A stretch of 64,000 nt of DNA from Cephalotus follicularis (taxonomy: Eukaryota > Streptophyta > Magnoliopsida > Oxalidales > Cephalotaceae): assembly GCA_001972305.1 (NCBI GenBank), contig BDDD01000077.1:582906-646905 (forward strand), in the 5' to 3' direction. The notes under the pieces were generated by a model, which saw only the letters and a program-made list of their open reading frames with translations, was not told where the DNA came from and did no database searches. Shown piece after piece: positions 46,565 to 57,705 of this stretch. How positions within the stretch are numbered: the stretch's first letter is position 1; every line of letters starts with the position of its first letter. The position numbers and the translations under genes were made by a program.

Positions 46565-46680
46565 CACTTACCAACTCCCATCTTATCATCATCACCTTGG
46601 GAAAAACACAAAGCTTCTCCAAGAAGCTAATCCATATATCATATAATAATCCAAGCTAATCATGTCCACATGTTTAAATA
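46565..46680 (-). promoter_or_regulatory. TATA-like box and candidate splice donor, LTR-D
   Basis: Minus strand TATTTAAACATG (46671-46680) is followed about 105 bases later by GGGAGTTG|GTAAGTGGG, the best match to the plant donor consensus in the window. Confidence 0.5.
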
Positions 46681-46768
46681 ACTTACCAGAATTCCCACTT
46701 AAGTCCTTTCCATGTGCCAAACAAGGCCTTAATTTATAATCCTCTAGAAACAGGTATGGGGTATTACA

Positions 46769-47203
46769 CCAGCCCTATCAAAGATACATCTTTGAACACC
46801 CAAAAGCCTATCAAGTTTATCACTACTACTTAAAATTTTTGAAAAGGTCTTCTTAAGAGAATCTACTTCAATTTTTAACTTCTCATTTTCATCAATCGCA
46901 CTAGTAGATAATTCTAAAGACATGTTAACAATATCTAATTCATTTTTCAAAGACTTATTTTCTTTAGATAAACGATTAACCTCATTTTTCAACAAAAAAC
47001 CTTCTTCTTTAGAGACATTATCAATCATCAAAGAAGAAATTTTTATTTCATTATTTTCATTAGTTAAACATTTAATCTTAGTCTTAAGAGAAGAAATAAT
47101 AGAAGTATACCTATCTACTACTTCAACAAAGTCATCGTAGCTTATCTCATTCGTTCCTTTGCTTGAATCATCTTCATCACTATCACTTTTGGATGCATCT
47201 TTC
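46769..47203 (-). pseudogene. Copia-1 gag, coiled-coil region
   Basis: The minus-strand frame encodes a Lys/Glu/Leu-rich heptad-like region (LKNEVNRLSKENKSLKNELD, then ENEKLKIEVDSLKKTF), then LLGVQRCIFDRAG, the same series as Copia-3 gag at 60800-60960. It ends at the LTR-D insertion on one side and at the CTTTC duplication of Gypsy-C (47199-47203) on the other. Long coiled coils are usual for SIRE-type gag. Confidence 0.85.
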
Positions 47204-48454
47204 TGTTACACCCCGTTCCCATTAAGACAGCATTAAAGCGGTAAAGGCAATCAATACAACATTTTCCAGCTTATACACAATACCATAAAATTAAAAGCTT
47301 TAACTCAAATAATCATCTTGCGGAAGCATTTAGTGATAAGCTGAATAAACAACCGAACCATACGTCCCATACCACTTGATTCCACATTTTATAAAACCAT
47401 CGACCCATTGTCGATTGCCCATAAATGGGGCATGATCAGAAGTCGATCTACACCATTAATACGTTAATACGTTAATCCAAAATAACACGTGTCTCAATAC
47501 ATTGTTGAAACATTTATTTAAACAATAAAACTCCATCTCCCCACAGATTCGCCGCGTACGGTCGATATCCACATCACTGCATCAATCTGCAATAGTAGGG
47601 GGTTAACCTTTGTCCTCACTCGGCTAAATCATAAGTGTAACTCAAGGTCAGTGATAATGAATGTCATGAAATGAGTGCACTCATGATGCAATATATAATA
47701 TATCGCCACACGTACATATACATAAGTATATATATCTATATGCCAATAGGTACAACCATGCCAAGTGGCCACCACATCAATCACCATCATGCCTCGAGGG
47801 CTGTCAAATCAAATCAGTTCAAATTAAATCAAATCAAATCACTGTCTCAAAGGACAATTAAATCCAATCAATGTATCAAAGGACAATCAAATCACTGTAC
47901 GAAGAGCGCCGCCATCTCCTGGCCCCGACGTCGTACTCTTACTTAGGCCCCCGACTCTCGGGTCACGAAGCAAGGCAACAAATCAGACTCATGAAGCTAG
48001 CACTCTGTGTTCAGCAATCATGGTCCCCCGTGTTACTTGCACTCTGTGTTTAGTAACATTGTATTTGGGCGTTCCTAGCCATCTCCTGGCACCTAGGAGA
48101 ACATCCCCGCCACCAGCCATCAGTGACACTCCGTCACCCCAGCCAGTATAACATCAATCACAATTAACAAATCAATTCAATTCAAATCGTTTCCAAGTAT
48201 TTTATAAAGTACTGGAAATAATACATTTATATTAAAATGTATTGCATCTTCGAAACCATGTTTCAATCCGTTGAAAACATACATTTATCAAAATATATAT
48301 TTTCATATCAAATAATGATTTGTATAAAATCAAGTACACATTTCTAAAATGAATAAAAACACTTTAGAACCATCCATATCTCAATCATCAATTCATTTCA
48401 TATCAAATGCAATGCAAATATATGCTCAAGATGCGGGTCAGTCCCTAACCACTC

Positions 48455-48715
48455 GGCTGTCTCCTCTTGACAGTTGGCTGTTTTCTTTTGACAGCTGGTT
48501 GCCCTAACTCTGGCAGTTGGCTGCCTCCCCTAACAGTCGGCTGTCTCCTTTTGACAGTCGGCTGTCTTCCTCGTCCAGTCGGCTGCCCTCACTTGGCAGT
48601 CGGCTGGTTCTTACGTCCAGTCGGCTGTTTCTCATTGAGTAGTCAGCTGTTCGCACTGAACAGTCGGCTATTCCAGCTCGCCAGTCAGCTGCCCGCCTTA
48701 GCAGTCGACTAGATT
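48455..48715. repeat. CAGTCGGCTG motif cluster, Gypsy-C 3' LTR
   Basis: About a dozen CAGTCGGCTG or CAGT(C/T)(A/G)(A/G)CTG sites occur about every 20-24 bases; a second group is at 49245-49385 upstream of the TATA-like box. The 5' LTR has the matching groups at 56180-56500 and 57030-57165. The same motif forms the array in the unrelated-looking solo LTR at 9422-9566. Confidence 0.88.
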
Positions 48716-48894
48716 TACATCAGTAGGTTAAAAACAGCAGAAAAATGCATGTCTTTCACAATTCAATCCAACCAAACACGAGCATTCAACAGCAATAACA
48801 TACGTTTATGCTCAGAATACTGTCCATAGCATGCATTTCGTCCATTAACTTCCATTATAACGGAACTTAAATAACAATTATGAAATTTACCCCT

Positions 48895-49140
48895 ACCTTA
48901 GAATTCCAAGTTAGGAATTGCAATCCACCTCTTTAAGTTCCAACCCGAGTTTCCAAGCATCCGAATCCATCCAGCAACTCCACCAAGTCTGGTTCGAGCT
49001 CCAAGTCCAGATTCCAAGCTCAAAATTGGAGAGATACAACTTCTCTCTCTCTTTTCTCTCCCTTTTGTTTCACAACTCTCTATCTCTCTTTCTTAATGCA
49101 ATGTGGATGGAATGAGGGGAAGAGACATGTGTATTTATGG
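48895..49140 (-). promoter_or_regulatory. TATA-like box and candidate splice donor, Gypsy-C LTR
   Basis: Minus strand CCATAAATACACATG, leader with (GA)n, then GGAATTCTAAG|GTAGGGGTA about 240 bases later. The 5' LTR keeps the same order (56923 and 56685), with AACG|TAGGGG at the donor, so the site is lost by one base in that copy. Confidence 0.5.
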
Positions 49141-49529
49141 GCATTTTCGTGCCTCTCTCCTCATAACCCCACAACTGAGCAATTTTGTCCTCTCCCCCTT
49201 ACTCTCTGCCAAAAACAGGCTGCCAACACATTTTAACTAACCCATCCCATGGCAGTCAACTGCCTTGTCTTGGCAGTCAGCTGTCTTTGCCGACACAACC
49301 CCCAGCCGGCTATCTCTCATAGCAGTCAGCTGGTTCCACTCATGGGGGGTCCAGTCGACTGTCCCTCTTGGGCAGTCAGCTGCCCGCCCAGCATTAGCAC
49401 TTTCTACACTTCAACTTTTGCCCAACTTTAACATTACACAACGGGAAAAAGGTCATAATTCTCATTAATCAATTGCATAAATGCATTGGAAATTACAACA
49501 TTACATTAATGAAAATCTCGGGCGTTACA

Positions 49530-49542
49530 TCCACCCCTCTTT
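49530..49542 (-). promoter_or_regulatory. Gypsy-C polypurine tract
   Basis: Minus strand AAAGAGGGGTGGA lies against the LTR start TGTAACGCCC; one pyrimidine interrupts it. Confidence 0.85.
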
Positions 49543-49574
49543 CAAGGAATTTCGTCCTCGAAATTAAAACAGCA

Positions 49575-52500
49575 CTAGAACAAATGAGGATAATGCTCTC
49601 TCATTTCTTCCTCGCGTTCCCAAGCCGCCTCATCGGGTCGATGGAACTGCCACTGAACCTTCACCATAGGAATGGTTCGGTTCCTCAACACCTGTGTCTT
49701 CCGATCCATAATCTGTACTGGTAACTCCTCTCAAGAAAGGTCATCTCGCACAGGAACAGAATCATGATCCAAGATGTGTGATGGGTCTCGGATATGTCTC
49801 CTCAACATAGACAAATGGAAAACATCAGGCACATTTGACAGTGCAGGAGGTACGGCAAGCTGGTAAGCTACCTTGTGGTGACCGAATTCCCTTTGGTACT
49901 ATTCATGCATACATCGTACCGTATTTGTACCGTATTGGACCATACTGAACCGTATTGTATTGAGGTATTCTTATACCTATTGATATTGTATTGGTTATAT
50001 GCATGTATAGTCGGGGTTTTGGGCCGAGTTTCGGAGAGTTGATCGAATTGACTATTTAAGTCAATTTTCTCTCTTTTCTCTCATTATTCTCATTTCCTCT
50101 CCTCTCTCTATCTTCTCTCTCTCTCTCTCTCTCCCTCTTGCTGGCAGCCTCCACCTTCAGGGCTGTGTTGTACCTTTGTGTGCTGCATAGGTAGGGCAGC
50201 AGGTAGCAGTGGACAGAAAGACTGAGAACTGTTGATCGCATGACTGCTTGGACACCGAGGAGTTGGTTGTGAGAGATTACAGTGTATTGTATCGAAAGAT
50301 TGTTAATGCATTGAAAAGACTTGTATTGTAAAGGAATTGTATTGTATGTATGGATCAGTGTATTGTTTCTTCCGCAACTGATATATATATATATATATAT
50401 TGCAAAGTTTTAAGTTTTGCCGCATTTTATATTGCTAGTTCCAACCATTGTATTGTGTTTTGGACTGAGCGTAATGCCACGTGTCCGCCCTGCAGGCGCG
50501 GGGTGTTACATACCTCCCCAACTCTCTCCAAAATCTTGAAAGGGCCAATGTAGCGCGGAGCTAACTTGCCCTTCTTCCCAAATCTTTGTACGCCATTCCA
50601 AGGCGAAACCTTCAGAAACACATGATCACCAATGTCAAAGGTCAAAGGCCTCTTTTTGACGCTGTCCACATAGCTCTTCTGCCGGCTCTGCGCAACAAGC
50701 AGTTTCTCCCTGATGAATTTGACCTTCTCAGAAGTCTCCTCCATCAGATCCGACCCAAGCAAAGGTCGTTCACCAACCTCATCCCAACAAATGGGTGATC
50801 TACACTTCCTTCCGTAAAAAGCCTCATACGGAGCCATACCGATACTAGAGTGATAGCTTTGTTATATGAAAACTCTATCAGAGGAATGTGGTCTTCCCAA
50901 GTACCAGTGAAGTCAATCACACAAGCTCGGAGCATATCCTCCAAGGTCTGGATGGTACGCTCTGACTGGCCATCTGTCTGTGGGTGGAAGGCAGTGCTCA
51001 GGTTCAGCTTCGTCCCAAAAGCTGTCTGAAACCTCTTCCAAAAGTTGGAAGTGAAAATCGAATCTCTGTCACAAACTATACTCACCGGGACACCGTGTAA
51101 CCTCACAATCTCCTTTACATACAAACGAGCCAACTTGCTCGCTGAGTCTGTGACATGTGTGGGCAAACAGTGAGCTGATTTGGTAAGCCTATCCACAATG
51201 ACCCATACCGCATTGTGACGATTTCGAGTCAAAGGAAAGCCCGAAAAAAAATCCATCATCACATGCTCCCATTTCCATTCTGGAATCGGTAATGGCTATA
51301 ACAAACCTGTTGGCCTCTGATGTTCGGCCTTGACAGTCTGACAAGTATAACACTTTGCGACATAGTCAGCAATATCTTTCTTCATATCGGACCACCAGTA
51401 GTTCCTTCTCATATCTTGATACATCTTTGTGCTGCCAGGATGTATGCTATACCGTGATTTATGTGCCGCATATAACAACTCACTTCTTATCCAAGCCTCA
51501 TAAGGAATACATACCCGACCCCGAAATCTCAGAATGCCGTCAGAGTGCATCTGAAAATCAGACTCCGAACCCAGATTCTCATGAATCCCCATTAGTTCAG
51601 GATCACTCAACTGTGCATCCTTTATATGGTCCAGTAGCGCCGGCTGTGCCTGCATGCTAGCCACAGAAATGCCCGGTGCCTGATTAAACGGAGACCACTC
51701 TTGGAAGTCCTCTAACATCTTCCACTAAGATATCATCGTATTTGCAATCATAACCTTACGGCTTAAGGCATCTGCGACCACATTTGCTTTCCCCGGATGG
51801 TACTGAATGCTGCAGTCATAGTCATTAAAGAACTCAACCCATCGCCGTTGTCTCAGGTTTAGTGTATCTTGACAGAAAAGATACCTCAAACTTTTGTGGT
51901 CAGTGAAAATCTCAAACTGTGCCCCACATAAGTAATGTCTCCATTTCTGAAGAGCAAAAATAATCGTAGCCAACTCAAGATCATGCGTCGGGTAGTTCTC
52001 CTCATACAGCTTTAGCTTCCGCGAAGCATAAGCGATCACTCTGCCTCGTTGCATTAACACGCAACCCAATCCCTTACCCGAAGCATCACTATAGACTGCA
52101 AAGCCCTCGTTACCCTCAGGCAATGCCAAAACAGGAGCGGAAACCAACCGATCCTTCAGATCACAAAAACTGGCTTCACATTCATCATCCCAGATATACA
52201 AGGTCTTCTTCTGGGTCAGTCTTGTCAAAGGTTCGGCAATCCTTAAAAAGTCTTGAATGAACCTCCGATAATATCCCGCCAAGCCAAGAAAACTACGCAC
52301 CTCAGTCACATTTCTTGGTTGCGGCCAATCTCGTACCACTTCTGTCTTTGACAGATCCACCGCCAAACCCTCTCCAGATACAATGTGACCAAGAAAAATC
52401 ACATGATCGAGCCAAAACTCACACTTGCCGAACTTGGCATACAACTGACACTCTCTGAGAATCTGCAAAACTAATCTCAGATGATAGGCGCGCTCCTCTT

Positions 52501-52872
52501 CACTCCTTGAGTACACCAGTATGTCATCGATAAACATTACTACAAACTGATCCAGGTACGGTCGAAACACATCATTCATCAGCGACATAAACGCTGCCGG
52601 TGCATTGGTGACACCAAACGGCATTACCAAGAACTCATAATGACCATACCTAGTCCGGAAGGCAGTCTTCTCTATATCTCCTTCCTTTACTCTCAACTGG
52701 TGATAACCCGACTTCAGATCGAGTTTGGAGAACACCCTTGTAACTGGTCAAACAAATCTTCAATATGTGGAAGAGAATACTTATTCTTGATGGTAGCCTT
52801 ATTCAACATCCCGTAGTCGAATCAAAGTCTCATCGACCCATCCTTCTTTTTCACAAACAATACTGGCGTGCC
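49575..52872 (-). pseudogene. Gypsy-C pol: RT, RNase H, integrase (broken, split)
   Basis: RT and RNase H occupy 51725-52735 ([67 protein letters not shown]). The integrase zinc region and core occupy 50744-51718 ([53 protein letters not shown]). The C-terminal part (50511-50837 and 49575-49868) has [21 protein letters not shown] and [16 protein letters not shown]. Breaks: a Trp-to-stop at 52873, a stop near 52825, a shift near 52737, stops at 51725 and 51296, a shift near 50860 and the LTR insertion at 49874-50510. Dead, but clearly recognisable. Confidence 0.92.
49874..50510 (+). mobile_element. 637-bp LTR of the Gypsy-B family, solo
   Basis: It starts TGTGGTGACCGAATTC and ends GGGGTGTTACA, flanked by a perfect TACCT (49869-49873 and 50511-50515). 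Both ends match Gypsy-B LTRs (their minus strand). It keeps the GACTATTTAAGTC box, the CT-rich leader (50095-50145) and the last 250 bases, but lacks about 1.2-1.8 kb between the leader (CCTCCACCTTC) and GGGCTGTGTTG, the part that in Gypsy-B holds the donor site, the palindrome cluster and the 113-bp duplication. An (AT)n run lies at 50382-50400. It interrupts the Gypsy-C polymerase. Confidence 0.93.
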
Positions 52873-54798
52873 CTACGGGGAAACACTGGGCCGTACAAAA
52901 CCCTTATCAATCAGGTCTTGCAGCTGTAACTTCAACTCTCTCAACTCCGCAGGAGCCATTCGGTAAGGCACCTTAGAGATAGGGGTTGTACCTGGTACTA
53001 GGTCAATCACGAACTCCATGCTCCTCCTCGATGGTAAAGACACCAAGTCTGCAGGAAACACATCTGGAAATTCATTCACAACCGGAACTTCCTCTAGGCT
53101 CTTACCTTTCTCTTTTCTTCTGTCAACCACGTGAGCCAAAAACCCTTCACACCCTTTTTCCAGATACCTCGATGCATGCATAAAAGATATAATCAGCATC
53201 GAGAACCCTTTGTTTCCTTTGAACTGTATAGTAGTTCCATCTGGTAAGCAAAAATCCACAGTCTTGTTATAACAGTCCATGCATGCACGGTAAGCTGACA
53301 ACCAGTCCATACCCAAGATGACATCAAAATCATGTATGGGAAATACAATCAAATCTGCATACACTGGAACACCTGTCATGGACATCTCGCAACCTCTATA
53401 CACTGAATCTGTAAACATGGAACCTCCAGTAGGTGTACTCACATCAAGAACATAAGGCATGCAATCAGGAAATACATTTAAACATGATGCAAAATGAGAA
53501 GCAATAAAAGAATGCGATGCTCCCGAGTCCATCAACACTCTAGCAAAAAATCCGTAAACATATATAGTACCTCCCACAACAGAAGTAGACTCTGGAACCT
53601 CTGTCTGAGTGAGAATGAAAACTCTACCTTTCACGATACCCTTGCCGGTATTTCTCCGCTGTGACGGTTCAGGTGCTGAACCGCTACCACTCGCTGGCCC
53701 AGTAGGTGCTGTCACCTGACCCCTCGGGCAATCCCTCGCCATGTGGCCAGATTCCCCACATCTCATGCACATTCCTCTCTTCAACCAACAATCTTTTTGA
53801 ATGTGACCCATACGGCCGCAGGTAGAACAAGCTCCGGGTTTCGTATTACTCCCCGGACTAGCAGATTGGTTGAATCTATTCTTAGGTGACTTTGTTGGAG
53901 AACCGCTGCCTTGCCATTTCGATGATGCTGGCCTAGACTGAGCAGATGTTTGTTTACTCTGTTGTGCTCGGGCCCTCTCAGCCTGGTCTTCATTTGATAT
54001 ACTCTCCAACAGTCTTGCCTTCTGGGCCACCTCCACAAAGGTACCCAACTCCATAGCTCTAATTCGAGACCGAAGATCCGGTCGCAAACCCCGCAGAAAC
54101 CTTTGGATCTTTTTATCTTTATCTTCCACTAGATAGGATGAATGTCTGGCAAGCTCCACAAATCTGGCCTGATACTCGGCCACGGTCATCTCTCCCTGAC
54201 GCAGCTCCAAGAGCTTCGTCTCTCTCCACTCATGCTCTATGCGTGGAACATAAGCCGCTAGAAACTCCTCTTGGAACCCATCCCAGGTACTGGCAACTCC
54301 GGTGGCTTCCCATTTAGCTTTAACCACCTCCCACCAGTGGGTGGCCTCTCCCCATAATTGATACAGAGCAAACCTCAATTTCTGTCTGTCGATGCATTCC
54401 ATCATCTCGAAGATCTTCTCTAGATCCTGTAACCACCTTTCAGCCATAGTAGCATCAAGCTCCCCTTTGAAACTGGGTGGATTCTGTCTCATGAGCCTCT
54501 CAAGGTTCCTTCCAAATCGGTTACTGTCATCGTGTACACCCTGCGCTGGAGCCATCTGTTGAGGCTGAGCTTGAGCATATAATCTCTGCATCTCCTCCAT
54601 ATTTGCTGCATTAGCAGGCATCTGCTGCTGATTAGCAGCTATCTGAAGCTGGATGTAGTCAGCGATGCGGTCCATCGGATTTCTCACATTAGGCGCCGCC
54701 ACCGGAACATCATTCATTGGATCTCCCCCAAGATTCACCTCCTCGGGAACATCCTTATCAACAACTCTACGCCTTCCGCATCTCCTTCGACCGTCCAT
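52873..54798 (-). pseudogene. Gypsy-C gag, protease and start of RT
   Basis: An open stretch of about 640 residues. I take ATG 54796-54798 as the start, rather than 54822, because it gives MDGRRRCGRRR, like the basic start of Gypsy-B gag. Domains: gag (54000-54450; LMRQNPPSFKGELDATMAER, GEATHWWEVV, EYQARFVELARHS), zinc knuckles (53750-53840; CSTCGRMGHIQKDC, CMRCGESGHMARDC), protease (53280-53560; VLMDSGASHSFIASHF with an intact DSG, DVILGMDWL), then RT fingers up to RPSVSP, where TAG replaces the expected Trp codon. Gag, protease and pol share one frame. Confidence 0.93.
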
Positions 54799-54924
54799 TT
54801 TGTTCCTATAAAAGAATAACATTAACCATCAGGAACAATCTTAAATCATTAATGAACTTTCCTTAGAGGAACACTTATTTAATTGCCAAGGATTGTATCC
54901 TAGCTAAGCATATAATGGTTATAT

Positions 54925-54936
54925 GCTCTGATACCA
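54925..54936 (-). promoter_or_regulatory. Primer-binding site (tRNA-iMet), Gypsy-C
   Basis: GCTCTGATACCA on the plus strand, 12/12, four bases before the LTR start at 54941. 54823-54924 is the untranslated leader. Confidence 0.93.
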
Positions 54937-54940
54937 CTGC

Positions 54941-57311
54941 TATCACACGCCGTTCCCATTAAGACAGTGTTAGAGCGGAAAAGGCAATCAATATAACATT
55001 TTCCAGCTTATACACAATACCATAAAATTAAAAACTTTAACTCAAATAATCATCTTTTGGAAGCATTTAGTCATAAGCTGAATAAACAACCGAACCATAC
55101 GTCCCATACCACATGATTCCACATTTTATAAAACCATCGAGCCATTGTCGATTGCCCATAAACGGGGCGTGATCAAAAGTCGATCTACACCATTAATACA
55201 TTAATACGGTAATCCAAAAAAACACGTGTCTCAATACATTGTTGAAACATTTATTTAAACAATAAAACTCCATCTCCCCACAGATTCGCCGCGTACGGTC
55301 GATATCCACATCACTGCATCAATCTGCAATAGTAGGGGGTTAGCCTTTGTCCTCACTCGGATAAATCATAAGTGTAACTCAAGGTTAGTGATAATGAATG
55401 TCATGAAATGAGTGCACTCATGATGCAATATATAATATATCGCCACATGTACATATATATATGTATATATATCTATATGCCAATAGGTGCAACCATGCCA
55501 AGTGGCCACCACATCAATCACCATCATGCCTCGAGGGCTGTCAAATCAAATCAGTTCCAATTAAATCAAATCAAATCACTGTCTCAAAGGACAATCAAAT
55601 CCAATCAATGTCTCAAAGGACAATCAAATCACTGTACGAAGAGCGCCGCCATCTTCTGGCCCCGACGTCGTACTCTTACTTCGGTCCCCGACTCCTGGGT
55701 CACGAAGCAAGGCAACAAATCTGACTCATGAAGCTCGCACTCTGTGTTCAGCAATCATGGTCCCCCGTGTTACTTGCACTATGTGTTTAGTAACATTGTA
55801 TTTGGGCGTTCCTAGCCATCTCCTGGCACCTAGGAGAACATCCCCGCCACCAGCCATCAGTGACACTCCGTCACCCCACCCAGTACAACATCAATCACAA
55901 TCAACAAATCAATTCAATTCAAATCGTTTCCAAGTATTTTATAAAGTACTGGAAATAATATATTTATATTAAAATGTATTGCATCTTCGAAACCATGTTT
56001 CAATCCGTTGAAAACATACATTTATCAAAATATATATTTTCATATCAAATAATGATTTGTATAAAATGATGTACACATTTCTAAAATGAATAAAAACACT
56101 TTAGAACCATCCATATCTCAATCATCAATTCATTTCATATCAAATGCAATGCAAAGATATGCTCAAGGTGCGGGTCAGTCCCCAACCAGTCCGCTGTCTC
56201 CTCTTGACAGTCGGCTGTTTTCTTTCAACAGCTAGCTGCCCTAACTCTGGCATTCGGCTACCTCCCCTAACAGTCGGCTATTTCCTTTTGATAGTCAGCT
56301 GTCTTCCTCGTCCAGTCAGCTGCCCTCACTTGGCAGTCGACTACTCAACCTTCTGCAGGTATGTTCTATTAAACATATGAATAGTCGACTGGTTCTTACG
56401 TCCAGTCAGCTGTTTCTCATTGAGTAGTCGGCTGTTCGCACTGAACAGCCGGCTATTCCTGCTCGCCAGTCGGCTGCCCGCCTTGGTAGTCGACTGGATT
56501 TACATCAGTAGGTTAAAAATAGCAGAAAAATGCATGTCTTTCACAATTCAATCCAACCAAACATGAGCATTCAACAACAATAACATACATTTATGCTCAG
56601 AATACAGTCCATAGCATGCATTTCGTCCATTAACTTCCATTATAACGGAACTTAAATAACAATTATGAAATTTACCCCTACGTTAGAATTCAGAGTTAGG
56701 AATTGCAATCCACCTCTTTAAGTTCCAACCTGAGTTTCCAAGCCTCCGAATCCGTCCAGCAACTCCACCAAGTCTGGTTCGAGCTCCAAGTCCAGATTCC
56801 AAGCTCAAAATTGGAGAGATACAACTTCTCTCTCTTTTCTCTCCCTTTTCTTTCACAACTCTCTATCTCTCTTTCTTAATGCAATGTGGATGGAATGAGG
56901 GGAAGAGACATGTGTATTTATGGGCATTTTCGTGCCTCTCTCCTCATAACCCCACAACTGAGCAATTTTGTCCTCTCCCCCTTTCTCTCTGCCAAAAACA
57001 GACTGGTAACACATTTTAACTGACCCATCCCATGGCAGTCGACTGCCTTGTCTTGGCAGTCAGTTGTCCCTGCCGACACAACCCCCAGCCGGCTGTCTCT
57101 CACAGCAGTCGGCTGGTTCCACTCATGGGGGGTCCAGTCGACTGTCCCTCTTGGGCAGTCGGCTGGCTGCCCAGCATTAGCACTTTCTACACTTCAACTT
57201 TTGCCCAAGTTTAACATTACACAACGGGAAAAGGTCATAATTGTCATTAATTAATTACATAAATGCATTGGAAATTACAACATTACATTAATGAAAATCT
57301 CGGGTGTTACA
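54941..57311 (-). repeat. Gypsy-C 5' LTR
   Basis: It aligns with 47204-49529. The inner end reads TATCACACGCCG where the partner has TGTTACACCCCG, so the terminal dinucleotide is mutated. A 46- to 48-base stretch (56341-56390) absent from the 3' LTR lies between two AGTCGACT sites. Differences between the LTRs are scattered and more frequent than between the Gypsy-B LTRs. Open frames over the motif clusters are fortuitous. Confidence 0.93.
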
Positions 57312-57651
57312 CTTTCGCCATGAGACACAAGCTTGTTCTATAACATTCTTCCAGCTTGTTCCAAATTTCTTTTGCTGAAGAACATAATGAAACACTTTCA
57401 AAAACATTAGAGATTAAAGAACAATAGATGATATGTTTAACTTTAGCATTTAATCTTAAAAATTCTCTATCATTTTCATCATATCTATCTTTTGAGTTAG
57501 GCAATTTAGGATTATAAACAACAACATCCCAAAGATCATAATCAATAGACTGAATAAAAGATGTCATTTTTATTTTCCATTCATTGAAGTTATTACCATC
57601 AAAGAAAGGAGGCATATTAACAAAACGGTTAACATTATCAAAGGTTGCCAT
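57312..57651 (-). pseudogene. Copia-1 gag, N-terminal part
   Basis: Starts with ATG at 57649-57651. Motifs: FFDGNNFNEWKIKM, FIQSIDYDLWDVV and EIWNKLEECY, typical of the UBN2/DUF4219 gag domain of Copia. It is cut at the CTTTC target duplication (57312-57316); the rest of gag continues at 47203 across Gypsy-C. Copia-3 preserves the matching FIQSLDYNLWDLIVDGP at 59106. Confidence 0.9.
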
Positions 57652-57691
57652 GGAAACAAATTATCTCAATTAAGATTAACGATAACAACCC

Positions 57692-57703
57692 GCTCTGATA
57701 CCA
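57692..57703 (-). promoter_or_regulatory. Primer-binding site (tRNA-iMet), Copia-1
   Basis: GCTCTGATACCA on the plus strand, 12/12, two bases before the LTR start TGATAGCTCC at 57706. It fixes 57706-58881 as the 5' LTR. Confidence 0.93.
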
Positions 57704-57705
57704 AT

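Larger units (their letters stand above)
44175..46768 (-). mobile_element. LTR-D, 2.6-kb solo LTR in Copia-1 gag
   Basis: The plus strand runs from TGTGACGACCC to GGTATTACA. It is flanked by CCAGT (44170-44174) and CCAGC (46769-46773), a target duplication with one mismatch. Read on the minus strand it starts TGTAATACCCC, has a TATTTAAACA box (46671-46680), a leader, and strong donors GTTG|GTAAGTGGG (46570-46571) and TTG|GTAAGCGG (about 46545). It then has two GC-rich tandem regions (45480-45770 and 44540-44710). There is no coding; open frames here are products of the repeats. No other copy is in the window. Confidence 0.85.
47204..49529 (-). repeat. Gypsy-C 3' LTR
   Basis: The plus strand runs from TGTTACACCCCG to GGGCGTTACA. 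It aligns over its length with 54941-57311. Minus-strand order: start, a CAGTCGGCTG group (49385-49245), TATA-like CCATAAATAC (49131-49140), GA-rich leader, donor-like TCTAAG|GTAGGGG (48895-48896), the main CAGTCGGCTG cluster (48715-48455), end. Confidence 0.93.
47204..57311 (-). mobile_element. Gypsy-C, complete but decayed
   Basis: A 10.1-kb Ty3/Gypsy element with LTRs 47204-49529 and 54941-57311, polypurine tract 49530-49542, primer-binding site 54925-54936 and perfect target duplication CTTTC (47199-47203 and 57312-57316). It is inserted in Copia-1 gag. The gag-pol frame runs from 54798 to 49575 with stops and shifts, and is split by a 637-bp LTR (49874-50510). Its protein is close to Gypsy-B in order and motifs, but the LTRs differ. 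Confidence 0.95.

Noticed and set aside
47690-47745. ATATAT-rich strings at 47690-47745 and 55430-55480 as promoters
   Set aside because: They lie near the 3' end of both Gypsy-C LTRs, in low-complexity sequence. A better placed TATA-like box is near 49135 and 56923.
49874-50510. Reverse transcription of a spliced RNA as origin of the short LTR
   Set aside because: The gap in the LTR does not begin with GT, and both edges share CCTTC, so a microhomology deletion is simpler.
23115-57703. tRNA-Met-like strings GCTCTGATACCA as tRNA gene remnants
   Set aside because: They are only 12 bases long and each sits at the inner edge of an LTR, so they are primer-binding sites. No cloverleaf surrounds them.
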